Part shown: positions 41,499-50,508 of the stretch, one piece after another
How the letters are laid out: each line of letters starts with the position of its first letter
Position numbering within the stretch: the stretch's first letter is position 1
Source: Actinomycetospora corticicola
GTDB taxonomy: Bacteria > Actinomycetota > Actinomycetes > Mycobacteriales > Pseudonocardiaceae
DNA: 64,000 nucleotides
NCBI RefSeq assembly: GCF_013409505.1
Contig: NZ_JACCBN010000001.1
Coordinates: forward strand, 620,001 to 684,000
Direction: 5' to 3'
Notes under the pieces: generated by a model
The model's database searches: none
What the model was told of the DNA's origin: nothing
The model's input: only the letters and a program-made list of their open reading frames with translations
Made by a program: the position numbers and the translations under genes

Positions 41499-42939
41499 TC
41501 AGGAGGTCTGACGGGCGCTCACCCCGCCGTCGTCGTGGAGGTTCGCGCACGAGGTGAGGGCACGTTGGTCGGAGCCGGAGACCAGGTCCACCTCGCGGGC
41601 CTCGCACTGGTCGTAGAGGTCGCCCTGACCGGGACGGTGCAGGACCCGACCACCGGCGCGGACGAAACTCGCGAGGTCGTCGGACTGGCCGATCGTCGAC
41701 GTCGCCCGGTCGCTCACGAAGAGCCGACTCCCCGGGATGGTGGAGCCGCCGTAGATGACCTTCGCCGACCCGTCGCACCGCAGCACGACGTGTGTCGCCG
41801 ACCAGATGAACGGCGCGTCGTAGCCGCGTAGCCGATCATGTCGAACTGGGCTGATCGGGCCACTGCCGCGATGCGGGAGGCCTGACGGGCGGAGATGACG
41901 ACACCGCTCCCGTCGGACAAGGTCTGGACGTCCTCCCGCTCGGGATGGAACCGCGGGTCCTCGCCGTACCACTCGGCGTGCTCGGCGATGCGCTTCCCGT
42001 GGCGGGTCATGAACGTCCAGCCCTGCGAGACCCCGAACGGGGTGTCGCCCGGCTGCCGGTCGACCGCGCCCACCCGGCCGTCGTGGCAGGTGAGCTGCAT
42101 CGGCGGGATGTGGCTGAAGCCGCGGAACTCCTCGCTGTCCACGAACTTCTTCCACGCCGAGCCCTCGAGCGATGCCGGCGGGTAGGGGTTGCTGGATGCG
42201 TCGAGCAGTCCGCAGGCGAGGGGGACATTGCTCGCCTGGGGAAGCAGAACCACCGGGAGCAGCTCTCGGATGCAGTCCCGCGTGCCGATCTGCAGGAAGC
42301 GGACGAGCTTGACGTCCGGCGAGGTGACGACCCGGTCGCCGGTCGCCGCCGGACGTGGGAGCGGCGGTCCCTCGGGCAGGGAGGCCAGGAGGTCGGCCGT
42401 CTCCGCACCGACGTTCCCGTCGGCGGGCAGCCGGTGCTGCCCCTGGTAGTCGAGCACCGCCTTCCTGGTGTTCGGCCCGAAGACCCCTTGGCCTCCAGCG
42501 CGTACTCGGGGTGCTCCACGTCGAGGTCCCGCTGCAGGCGGGCGACGCAGTCGTTCTCCTGGCCCTCGAGCAGGAGGGGACACCCGCGGAAGCTGCGGTC
42601 CTCGCCGCCCGACGGGTCATCCACCGGCAGCAGCGCTGCGCACGACGGTTCCTTCCCGACGAGGAGGGCGCCGGTCCGCGGTCCGACGGCGCCGGTCGAC
42701 GGCAGCCCGTTCGCGACCTGGAAGTCGCGGACCGCCGTCGTGGTCGCGGGTCCGTCGGTGCCGGGTGTCGATCCCGTGGTGTCGACACCGAGCGCGCGCT
42801 GGATGCAGGCGACGGCCTCGGCGGCCGACGACCCCGGTCCGACGGTCCCGGGCGTCGGTGCGGCGAGGGCGCCGGGGACCGGTCCGAGGACCAGGATCGC
42901 GAGGACGGTCGCGCAGACGAGGAGCGAGCGGCCGGCCAT
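41499..42939 (-). pseudogene. Peptidoglycan-binding-domain protein with two frameshifts
   Basis: The start at 42939 gives a signal peptide (LLVCATVLAILVLGPVPGAL) and a peptidoglycan-binding-1 domain (AVACIQRALG, TAVRDFQVANGLPSTGAVG). A second such domain (RDLDVEHPEYALEA then VFGPNTRKAVLDYQ) is split by a frame change near 42488. A C-terminal region (EEFRGFSHIPPMQLTCHDGR) continues until a second frame change near 41830, where one G seems lost between two GGCTACG copies, and ends at 41499. Both breaks restore good homology in the new frame. These are either real mutations or assembly errors. The intact protein would be a secreted cell-wall-binding protein of about 480 residues. Confidence 0.72.
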
Positions 42940-42956
42940 CACTTCATCGCGTTCTG

Positions 42957-44477
42957 CTAGACGCGGATGTAGTCGACCTTCATCTGCTTCGACATGGCCC
43001 CGGCCGGCGGCGGACCGGCCCAGCCGCCGACGGCGAGGTCGACGATGACGCTCTGCGGGTGGCTCTGGATCGCGCTCCACAGACCGGCCTGCTTGGCGTT
43101 GGCCTGCGCGGCGGTGATCGTCCGCACCGGCTGGTCGTCGATCGACCAGGTGATGTGGCCGTTCGTGCTGTTGTCCCAGTCGATGGCGTAGGTGTGCCAG
43201 CCGGACACGTCGCCGGAGGGCACCGTGGCGGTGATGCCCCAGTTCACGTCGGGCGAGCCGTAGTGCACGGTCTGGTGGACGACGTTGGGCGCGTCCTTCG
43301 TCCCGATGTTCTCCATGATGTCGATCTCGCCGATCGTGGGCCATTCCTGGCCCGTGCTCGGGTTGCCGATGGTCCAGAACGCGGGCCACAGGCCCTGACC
43401 CACCGGGAGCTGCATCCGGGCCTCCCAGTGCCCGCCGGCCTGCTCGAACGTCGGCGCCCCCTGCTTCGACCAGCCGCGCATGGTCAACCGGGCGCTGGCG
43501 TGGGTGCACACGTTCGGCCCGCACTTCTGGCTCGTGTCGGGGCTGGTGTCCGCCGTGATGACGAGGTTGCTGCCGTCCTGCACGGCGTGGTCGTCCCGGT
43601 ACTGCACCGTCGTGCTGTTGCAGCTGTCGGGGTTCTTCCAACAGGGGTCGGTGAACCAGACGGTCCTGCCGAGACCCGCGTTGGCGTTGCCGCCCGCGTT
43701 GCCGTTGAACTCCTGGGAGAAGGTCAGCGGGTTCGGTGCGGCGGAGCTGACGAGGATCTTGTGCGGGTCGAGGTTGAACCAGGCCCCGTTGACCTGGACC
43801 GCGACGAAGACGTCGTAGGACCCGGTGTCGAAGGTCCGTTCCGCCGAGGTGAACGAGTAGCCCGACGTCGGGACCGAGGCGGCCTTCGCGCCGGGGAAGT
43901 CGAAGACGGCGCCGGAGCCGTTGCGGGCGGCGATGGTGACCGCCTGGACCGCGACCGTGCCGCTCGTGGCGGGGAGCTTCGCGGAGGCGGTGACGCTCTG
44001 CCCGGCAGCGGCACTCGGCAGGGTCAGGCTGTCCACGACCACCCCGGGGGATGCCCCGCCCACCGTGAAGGACCGGTGGGGGTCAAGGTTGTACCAGGTG
44101 CCGGCGATCTGGACGGCGACGAACGCGTCGTAGGTCCCCGCGGCGAAGGTGCGCGTGCCCGCGGTGAAGGTGTAACCCGACGTCGGGATGGCGGCGCTGG
44201 TGGCACCGGGGAAGTCGGCCTGCGCCCCGGAGGAGCTCCGGACCGCGATCGTCACGGCCTGCACGTTCACCGTGCCGCTGGTCGCGCGGACGCGGGCCGA
44301 GGCGCCGACGGACTGTCCGGGTTGGGCGGAGGTCGGGACGCTGAGGAGGTCGACGACGAGGCCCGGCGCGGCCGAGGCGGTCGGAGCGAGCGCCAGCGCG
44401 GAGGCGAGCGGGACGAGGAGGAGAGCCAGCCCCGCGAGGAGGCTCAGGAGCCGGCGGGAGAGCGCCTGCCTGGTCAT
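42957..44477 (-). CDS. Secreted GH16 glycoside hydrolase with two N-terminal beta modules
   Basis: 506 residues. A signal peptide (LLSLLAGLALLLVPLASALA) is followed by two tandem beta domains, each with SGTVxVQAVTIAxR and TYDAFVAVQ/SYDVFVAVQ. A GH16 beta-jelly-roll follows, with the catalytic GEIDIMEN (E-x-D-x-x-E) and GHWEARMQLP before it. GH16 enzymes cut beta-1,3/1,4-glucans or related polymers. I chose the ATG at 44477; another at 44492 is possible. It lies just upstream of the broken peptidoglycan-binding gene. Confidence 0.88.
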   Translation of the reverse strand: MTRQALSRRLLSLLAGLALLLVPLASALALAPTASAAPGLVVDLLSVPTSAQPGQSVGASARVRATSGTVNVQAVTIAVRSSSGAQADFPGATSAAIPTSGYTFTAGTRTFAAGTYDAFVAVQIAGTWYNLDPHRSFTVGGASPGVVVDSLTLPSAAAGQSVTASAKLPATSGTVAVQAVTIAARNGSGAVFDFPGAKAASVPTSGYSFTSAERTFDTGSYDVFVAVQVNGAWFNLDPHKILVSSAAPNPLTFSQEFNGNAGGNANAGLGRTVWFTDPCWKNPDSCNSTTVQYRDDHAVQDGSNLVITADTSPDTSQKCGPNVCTHASARLTMRGWSKQGAPTFEQAGGHWEARMQLPVGQGLWPAFWTIGNPSTGQEWPTIGEIDIMENIGTKDAPNVVHQTVHYGSPDVNWGITATVPSGDVSGWHTYAIDWDNSTNGHITWSIDDQPVRTITAAQANAKQAGLWSAIQSHPQSVIVDLAVGGWAGPPPAGAMSKQMKVDYIRV

Positions 44478-44620
44478 GGTCGTAGTTCCCATCCGGACGA
44501 GCCGGTCCCCGAGCCGGCGGTGGAGCCCGGCCGAGCGGCGCGGGCCGGCGTCGCGAGGGCGCCCCCCGATGCCCTCGCGACCAGCACTTTCTGCCATCGC
44601 CGTCACCGTCGGTAGAGAGA

Positions 44621-44660
44621 TCCTGGACGGTCTTGGACGGTCCTGGACGGTCCTGGACGC
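44621..44660. repeat. Four 10-bp direct repeats upstream of the GH16 gene
   Basis: TCCTGGACGG at 44621 and 44641, TCTTGGACGG at 44631 and TCCTGGACGC at 44651, back to back. One-turn phasing and location about 145-185 nt before the start suggest binding sites for a regulator. Confidence 0.7.
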
Positions 44661-44743
44661 GTCGTGACACCAACGGCGACCCCACGGATGCATGCTGTGC
44701 CGCAGCGTCGCCGTCAGGAAAGATCGCCACCCGACCAGGGGGT

Positions 44744-46075
44744 GTCTCTATGGGGCTGTCAAGCTGCGATTGGCTCGGGTGCTCGCGCTGGAGCGCGGTA
44801 GGGCTGGCGGTCGCGGAGCATGGCGTAGATGACGTCGGTGCGGCGGCGGGCCAGGCAGATCAGGGCGGCGTTGTGGCGCTTGCCGGCGGCTCTCTTGCGG
44901 TCGTAGTAGGCCCGACTTTCGGGGTCGCCGAGGGCTGCGAACGCGGACAGGAACAGCGCCGATTGCAGGGCGTGGTTGCCGCGCTGGGAGCGGGTCTCGC
45001 CCTTGATCGAGGACCCGGAGCGGCGGGTGACCGGGGCCAGTCCGGCGTAGGCCGCGAGGTGCGCGGCGGTGGGGAACGCGGATCCGTCGCCGACGATGGT
45101 GAGCAGCTTGATGGCGGTCCTGACCCCGACTCCGGGCATCGTGGTCAGGACCGGTCCAAGAGGGTGGGCCTCCAGGCGGGCCTCGAGCTCGGCAGCGAGG
45201 TCGGCGCGTTCGTCGTGGGCGTCTCGTAGCTGCCCGGCGACCCCGGTAATGACCCGGGCGAACGCTGCGGTGCCAGCAACGACCAGCGACTGGGCCGCGA
45301 GGGCGGTGCGGATCTGCGCGGGCAGGGTCCGGGCCAGCCGCGGCGAGCGGGGCGCCATCACCTCGGCCATGCCGTCGGCGCCGAGCTCGCCGAGCGTGGC
45401 CGGGGTCGGGGCGACGGCGAGCAGATCGAGGACCCCGGCGCGGTCCAAACGGGGCCCGAGCAGGCGTTCCAGGGCCGGGTGAACGTGCAGCAGCGCGTCG
45501 CGGAGCCGGTTGGTCAGCCGAGTGGACTGCCCGGCGAGGTCGTCGTCGTAGCCGGCCAGCACCGCGAGCTCGGCGAGGGTCTCGTCGTCGCCGCGGATGC
45601 GACGCAGGGTGTGGGGCATGGTCCGAGCGGCGTCGGCGATCACATGGGCGTCGCGGGCGTCGGTCTTGGACTGGCCGGGATGCAGGTCGGCGATCCGGCG
45701 CATCGCCAGCCCGGGCAAGTAGGCCACCTCGATACCGAGTTCACGGGCGACCGCGACCGCCAGCGCGCCGATCGAGGCGGGCTGGTCGACCACGACCAGC
45801 ACCCGACCGCGCTCGGCGAGACGTTCGAACACCGCGCGGAGTGCGGCTTCGTCGTTGGGCAGCGATCTGTCGTAGAGCCGCTTGCCGGTCGTGTCGAGGG
45901 CGCAGGCGTGGTGCTCGGACTTGCCGACGTCCAGCCCGCAGAACACCGCGAACGGCATCGGGTCGGGATCGGAGTTGCTCAACCGCGGCTCCTTGCTCGT
46001 CGCGGCAGGCCGACCTGGACACCCGCGCCGGCAGCCACGTTACGAGCAGACCACGCGAGCGGGTCAGGTCTCTAT
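44744..46075 (-). mobile_element. IS110-family insertion sequence
   Basis: It contains one transposase and no obvious terminal inverted repeats, as expected for IS110. An 8-bp direct repeat GTCTCTAT occurs at 44744-44751 and 46068-46075, just outside the transposase gene on each side, and may be the recombination core. About 90 nt upstream of the transposase are non-coding. The exact ends are uncertain; the true element may extend further right. Confidence 0.6.
44759..45982 (-). CDS. IS110-family transposase (DEDD recombinase)
   Basis: 407 residues. The N-terminal DEDD/RuvC-like domain shows CGLDVGKSEHHACALD, VVVDQPASIG and SKTDARDAHVIADAAR. The C-terminal Transposase_20 domain shows TTMPGVGVRTAIKLLTIVGD, AYAGLAPVTRRSGSSIKG with the candidate catalytic serine, and HNAALICLARRRTDVIYAML. 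IS110 enzymes are guided by a bridge (seeker) RNA from the element. The frame is complete, so it may be active. Confidence 0.92.
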   Translation of the reverse strand: MSNSDPDPMPFAVFCGLDVGKSEHHACALDTTGKRLYDRSLPNDEAALRAVFERLAERGRVLVVVDQPASIGALAVAVARELGIEVAYLPGLAMRRIADLHPGQSKTDARDAHVIADAARTMPHTLRRIRGDDETLAELAVLAGYDDDLAGQSTRLTNRLRDALLHVHPALERLLGPRLDRAGVLDLLAVAPTPATLGELGADGMAEVMAPRSPRLARTLPAQIRTALAAQSLVVAGTAAFARVITGVAGQLRDAHDERADLAAELEARLEAHPLGPVLTTMPGVGVRTAIKLLTIVGDGSAFPTAAHLAAYAGLAPVTRRSGSSIKGETRSQRGNHALQSALFLSAFAALGDPESRAYYDRKRAAGKRHNAALICLARRRTDVIYAMLRDRQPYRAPARAPEPIAA

Positions 46076-46202
46076 CAGCGGTCGTTGGCGCCCTCCGGCC
46101 ACGGTGACAACACCCCCCAGATCATCAACGACAGGGGCACTCAGTCATGCCGTGGCCGGCGGCCTGCAAGCCCTCACCGGGCTTGATCAAGAAGGTAACG
46201 GG

Positions 46203-47378
46203 GTGTGGTCCGTGCCGTCGTCCCTGCCCGGCTTGAGCCGCCAGGAGCATGTGTTGGTCTCTCTCGACGAGGTCCGCGACCGCGAGACGTTCGGTGCTGC
46301 CGTCCGATCGCTCATGGCGCGCGGGGCGCTGTCGCGCGAGGAGAACCTGCGGGTGACCCAGGAGGCCACCCAGCGGGGCTTCGTGGTCGAAGAGCACCGT
46401 CGCGCGACCGTCTACTCGTGGCGCAACGGCAGCCTGCCGCAGAAGAGCGAGGGGCCCTACCTCGGTTTCCTGCTCGCGCACCGTGTGCCGGCCGACGAGC
46501 TCACCTCGTGGATCCAGGCGCTTGAGCGCGCCCGCACCCAGCCGTCGGCAGCAGCGACCGTGGCGCCCGACCCCGTGCCGGCGCCGTCGACCAAGGACGC
46601 GCCCACGCCCCCTGTCGTCGGCGACGAGGTCTCCGCGGACGTACCTCCCGAGCAGCGGGGTCGGCGCCGGTGGCCGCTCGTCGTCGCCGGGATCGTCCTG
46701 GTCGCCGTGCTCGTCGGTATCACCCTGGTCGTCCGGACGGCGGGGAGCGGAGCCGCGCCGCAGCTCGGGTCCCCGCTGCCGTCGACGATCGAGGAGCCGT
46801 TCCTCCGCGAGGACTTCGACGAGCTCTCCGGCGTGCTCTGGCGACCGCCGTCGGAGCCGGCGCACGTCTACACGGCTGACCGCGTCCTCAACCTCGTCGG
46901 TGCGACCGACGCCGACCCGCGCGAGATCGACGTCGACCTCGGACCCCGCTCTCCGCAGGACTTCCGCGAGATCGATTTCAGCGTGAGCATCCGGGACGCG
47001 CGGGTGCCGGGGGCCGGCGGCGGGAGCCTCGTGCTGACGGAGCAGGACGGTCGGACCCACCAGTTGGTGTTCGGCCCGGTCCCGAGCACCCCGCCCACCG
47101 AGGTCGCTGCCGCGCTGCTCTGCAGCCGCCCGTCCTGCCGGAGCTACGACGACTACGACCCGCCGCCCCCGACCCGGCCCTTCGAGTTCATCACCGGCGA
47201 CGAGGTGGTGCCGTTCCGGGTCGTGCAGAACGACAGCACCCTCACGTTCCTGATGCGTGGCCAGGTGATGGCCCAGGCACCTCTCGGCACCCCGCTGCGC
47301 TCGTTCAAGTTCATCGCCTACTCCGGACCGGAGGAGCGCTGGCGCGTCACGGTCGACGCTCTGCGGGTGTACCGCTGA
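46203..47378 (+). CDS. Single-pass membrane protein with an extracytoplasmic beta domain, unknown
   Basis: 391 residues. The cytoplasmic N-terminal part is predicted helical (SREENLRVTQEATQRGFVVE, VPADELTSWIQALERARTQ), then a proline-rich linker, one helix (PLVVAGIVLVAVLVGITLVV) and an extracytoplasmic domain of alternating beta-like strands (FREDFDEL absent; visible FLREDFDELSGVLWRPPSEP, ending RVTVDALRVYR) that resembles jelly-roll sugar-binding domains. The GTG at 46203 follows GAAGGTAA. No firm family. It lies right of the IS110 element and upstream of the second EPS locus. Confidence 0.6.
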   Translation: MWSVPSSLPGLSRQEHVLVSLDEVRDRETFGAAVRSLMARGALSREENLRVTQEATQRGFVVEEHRRATVYSWRNGSLPQKSEGPYLGFLLAHRVPADELTSWIQALERARTQPSAAATVAPDPVPAPSTKDAPTPPVVGDEVSADVPPEQRGRRRWPLVVAGIVLVAVLVGITLVVRTAGSGAAPQLGSPLPSTIEEPFLREDFDELSGVLWRPPSEPAHVYTADRVLNLVGATDADPREIDVDLGPRSPQDFREIDFSVSIRDARVPGAGGGSLVLTEQDGRTHQLVFGPVPSTPPTEVAAALLCSRPSCRSYDDYDPPPPTRPFEFITGDEVVPFRVVQNDSTLTFLMRGQVMAQAPLGTPLRSFKFIAYSGPEERWRVTVDALRVYR

Positions 47379-47874
47379 GACCTCCGCGAGCCAACCGCGA
47401 ATGCATCGACGCCCAGCGTCCAGCGACCGCAGGCCCGGCTGGAGCGATTCCACACCCCCGCACGCCCGTCCCCAGGTCGGTGCGGCTGAGCGGCAGCCTC
47501 GCTGAGCCCACTGTGCACGTAAACACTCGTCCGGGTGACGCGTTCACGCAGTGGTGACACCACTGAAAGGGCAACGAAAGGTCATGCCCGCACAGTGCTC
47601 GCGTCGGGGGACACCACGCTGTGTACCGATCATCCGCCCTGAGATGAACTCTAACGGGTCCGATCAGGGGAACTCGCGTCAGAGGTTTCCGGCGTGTCGA
47701 TGCGACACGCCGCAGAGAGTGTCGGAACCGAGTAACAGGGTGAGCGGTCTGCAGCGATAGCCGGGTCAAGCGCACACCAACAGGTGACGGTGCTCGTGAC
47801 GGTCGGGGGCTCAGAGGGGAGCCCGGGCCGCAGGTCACGAACTCGCCGTCCGTGACTATGGGGGGTCACTCGAA
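47379..47874. promoter_or_regulatory. Leader region of the second EPS locus with two palindromes
   Basis: No gene is seen in these 496 bp. A 15-bp palindrome AGTGGTGACACCACT lies at 47550-47564, and a 9-bp hairpin GGCGTGTCG-ATG-CGACACGCC at 47691-47711. Both are candidate operators or RNA elements upstream of the priming sugar transferase. I cannot match either to a known riboswitch. Confidence 0.45.
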
Positions 47875-49365
47875 GTGAGCACGGACATCGGGACCGCGGG
47901 GAGCCGGCAGAGCGCCGACATTCGGGCTCCGCGGGCTCCGCAGGGCGCATCGGCCGGGGGACCGGCGCCCACTCGTACCTGGCGCCGCGTGCTGTTGCGT
48001 GCGGTTATCGCCGCTGACCTCGGCGTCGTCGTCCTGGCCGCGGCCCTCGCGACCGCCCTCGGCGTCGTCGTCCGGTCCTGGGATGTCGAGCCCGCGGCCG
48101 TCTCCAGCTGCATCGGTGCAGGCATCGCCCTGACGCTCATGGCCGCCATGCGCTGCTGGGACCCGCAGGTGGTCGGTCAGGGTGCCGAGGAGTTCAACCG
48201 CCTCGTCCGCGCCTTCGTTGGCGCGTCGCTGGTGCTAGCCCTCATCGGCTACCTGCTCAAGGCAGACGGCCTCCGCCCCTGGGTCATTGGGGTCCTGCCC
48301 GTCACCGGACTCGCGGTTCTCACCGGCCGCTACCTCATCCGCCGGGTCCTCCACACGGCCCGCCGCGAGGACCTCTGCATGTCCTCGGTTCTCGTGATCG
48401 GCACGGAGCAGGGCATCTCCGACCTGGTCGCCCGCACCCTGCGGGTTCCGCACCACGGATGGTCCGTCATCGCCGCATGCACCTCTTCGGGCCTTCCCGA
48501 CGGCGGGTCGGTGGCGGGAGTCCCTGTGGTCGGGGACCTGGACGGCGTCGCCCGTCAGGTCGCCGAGCTCGGGATCGACGTCGTGGCCATCGCTCCGACG
48601 CCCGGCTGGACCCCGAAGCGCCTGCAGGCCCTCGCCTGGGAGCTCGAGGGCACCGGCGTCGACCTGGTGGTCGACCCGGGTCTCATGGAGATCGGCGGCC
48701 CGCGCCTGCACGTCGCACCGGTCGACGGCCTCCCGATGCTCCGTCTCACCGAGCCCCGCTTCGACGGTGTCACCCGCGCGATCAAGGCAGGCGTCGATCG
48801 TCTTGGCGCCGCAGCACTCCTCTTCGTCCTCGCGCCGGTTTTCCTGACGATTGCAGTCCTCATCAAGCGTGACGGCGGCCCGGTCTTCTACCGGCAGGAG
48901 CGCGTCGGCCTCAACGGCCGGCACTTCCGCATGGTGAAGTTCCGCTCGATGGTCGTGAACGCCGACCGGATGGTCGCCCAGCTCGCCGCCACCAACGAGG
49001 CGGCCGGCCCGCTCTTCAAGATGAAGCGCGACCCGCGCATCACCGCTATCGGCTCGACGCTGCGCCGGCTCTCGCTCGACGAGCTCCCGCAGCTGTTCAA
49101 CGTCCTCGGCGGCTCGATGTCTCTGGTCGGCCCTCGGCCGCCGCTGGCTCGAGAGGTCGCGCAGTACGAGACCGATGCCCGCCGCAAGCTGCTGGTCCGC
49201 CCCGGCATGACCGGCCTGTGGCAGGTCAGCGGCCGCTCGGACCTCACCTGGGAAGAGTCGGTCCGGCTCGACCTGCGCTACGTGGAGAACTGGTCGCCGG
49301 CCCTAGACATGAACATTCTCTGGAAGACCGTCGGCGCCGTAACTCGCGGCCGCGGCGCGTACTAA
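47875..49365 (+). CDS. Priming polyprenyl-phosphate sugar phosphotransferase (WbaP/CpsE type)
   Basis: 496 residues. Four N-terminal membrane helices (VLLRAVIAADLGVVVLAAAL onward), a nucleotide-binding-like middle domain, a reentrant membrane segment (AALLFVLAPVFLTIAVLIKR) and the conserved catalytic C-terminus: GGPVFYRQERVGLNGRHFRM, KFRSMVVNADRM, LDELPQLFNVLGGSMSLVGP and RPGMTGLWQVSGRS. It transfers a sugar-1-phosphate to undecaprenyl phosphate, starting repeat-unit assembly. GTG start with GGGGGG upstream. It is the first committed enzyme of this EPS locus. Confidence 0.9.
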   Translation: MSTDIGTAGSRQSADIRAPRAPQGASAGGPAPTRTWRRVLLRAVIAADLGVVVLAAALATALGVVVRSWDVEPAAVSSCIGAGIALTLMAAMRCWDPQVVGQGAEEFNRLVRAFVGASLVLALIGYLLKADGLRPWVIGVLPVTGLAVLTGRYLIRRVLHTARREDLCMSSVLVIGTEQGISDLVARTLRVPHHGWSVIAACTSSGLPDGGSVAGVPVVGDLDGVARQVAELGIDVVAIAPTPGWTPKRLQALAWELEGTGVDLVVDPGLMEIGGPRLHVAPVDGLPMLRLTEPRFDGVTRAIKAGVDRLGAAALLFVLAPVFLTIAVLIKRDGGPVFYRQERVGLNGRHFRMVKFRSMVVNADRMVAQLAATNEAAGPLFKMKRDPRITAIGSTLRRLSLDELPQLFNVLGGSMSLVGPRPPLAREVAQYETDARRKLLVRPGMTGLWQVSGRSDLTWEESVRLDLRYVENWSPALDMNILWKTVGAVTRGRGAY

Positions 49366-49416
49366 CTGACAACAACCAACTTGCGACACGAATTCTTGCT
49401 GGGGGAGAAGACTGCA

Positions 49417-50388
49417 ATGACGAAGATTCTGAGTGACGACCTTCCACTGACTACGATTCCGGCGCCGCGAAAGCCCAACGTCTCTGAGGTCGACATCCAG
49501 GCGCGGATCGACGGCCAGGCGCGCGCGTACCACCATCTGATGGACATCAACCTCCAGGTCTTCGAATCGGTCACCCAGGCCGCAATTCGTGTTCTTCGTC
49601 GCGCTCGCGGGCGGTCGATTGGGACGAGCGTTTACACCTGCAACGTCGACCATCTGATGCTCATGAACAAGGACGTTCGCTTCCGCACCGCGTATGAGGC
49701 GGCGGATGTCGTGACCATCGACGGCGCCCCCTTGGCGCTGCTCACGAAGATGACGGGCACCGTTGAAGCACGACGCGTGACGGGAGTGGCGCTAACCGAG
49801 GCCCTCGTCGACCAGGCAGAGAAGGATGGTCTCCGGGTCGCTCTCGTCGGTGGCGCCCCCGGACGGGGTGAAATGGCGGCTTCCAACCTCCGGCACAGCC
49901 ACACCGAGCTGACCGACATCTTCGTCGACAGCCCTCGTATGGGATTCGAGATTGGGGACCAAGAAGATCGGCGTCTCGTCGACGCACTCGCCGCCTTCCG
50001 TCCAGATATCGTGATTGTGTGTCTCGGGGCGCCTAAGCAGGAACTCTGGATCGACCGTCATCGCGCTGAGCTTCCGGGTGCCGTGCTGGTGGGCGCAGGA
50101 GCGACCATCGACTTCCTGTCGGGACACCAGCCTCGAGCTCCGCGGCTGTTTCAGGCGACGGGAACGGAGGCCGTGTATCGGCTCGCTACCGATTTCCGCC
50201 GCTTGTGGCGTCGTTATCTTCTCCGGGACACGCGCTTCTTCGTCCTGGCCGCAGGTCTACTCATGGGTCACGCGGCTGAACGGGCGCGATTCGGCAAGTC
50301 GACGCGCTCCCACGCTGCCGTCGGACACCAGATGGGCTCGGAGGGGATATCTCAGTGCCGCGCTTGCAAGGACGACCGCGCTGCGTGA
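49417..50388 (+). CDS. WecG/TagA/CpsF family glycosyltransferase (GT26)
   Basis: 323 residues. Signature segments are NVDHLMLMNKDVRFRTAYEA with VVTIDGAPLALL, CLGAPKQELWIDRHRAELPG and VGAGATIDFLSGHQPRAP. GT26 enzymes add the second sugar (for example ManNAc) to the lipid-linked primer. The ATG at 49417 has GGGGGAG upstream. It follows the priming transferase by 51 nt, so they are probably cotranscribed. Confidence 0.86.
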   Translation: MTKILSDDLPLTTIPAPRKPNVSEVDIQARIDGQARAYHHLMDINLQVFESVTQAAIRVLRRARGRSIGTSVYTCNVDHLMLMNKDVRFRTAYEAADVVTIDGAPLALLTKMTGTVEARRVTGVALTEALVDQAEKDGLRVALVGGAPGRGEMAASNLRHSHTELTDIFVDSPRMGFEIGDQEDRRLVDALAAFRPDIVIVCLGAPKQELWIDRHRAELPGAVLVGAGATIDFLSGHQPRAPRLFQATGTEAVYRLATDFRRLWRRYLLRDTRFFVLAAGLLMGHAAERARFGKSTRSHAAVGHQMGSEGISQCRACKDDRAA

Positions 50389-50508
50389 TCGACCGAGACC
50401 CATTCGGATCCATGAGCGCCGTCTGGTCACACGTTCGAGACCCGATCAGGACGTATGGACCACGGATGTGTCACCATCCCTCTCAACTTCACCTGTGGGG
50501 GGTCTGAG

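Noticed and set aside
47379-47874. A known riboswitch in the EPS leader
   Set aside because: I could not match conserved riboswitch core sequences; only simple palindromes are seen.
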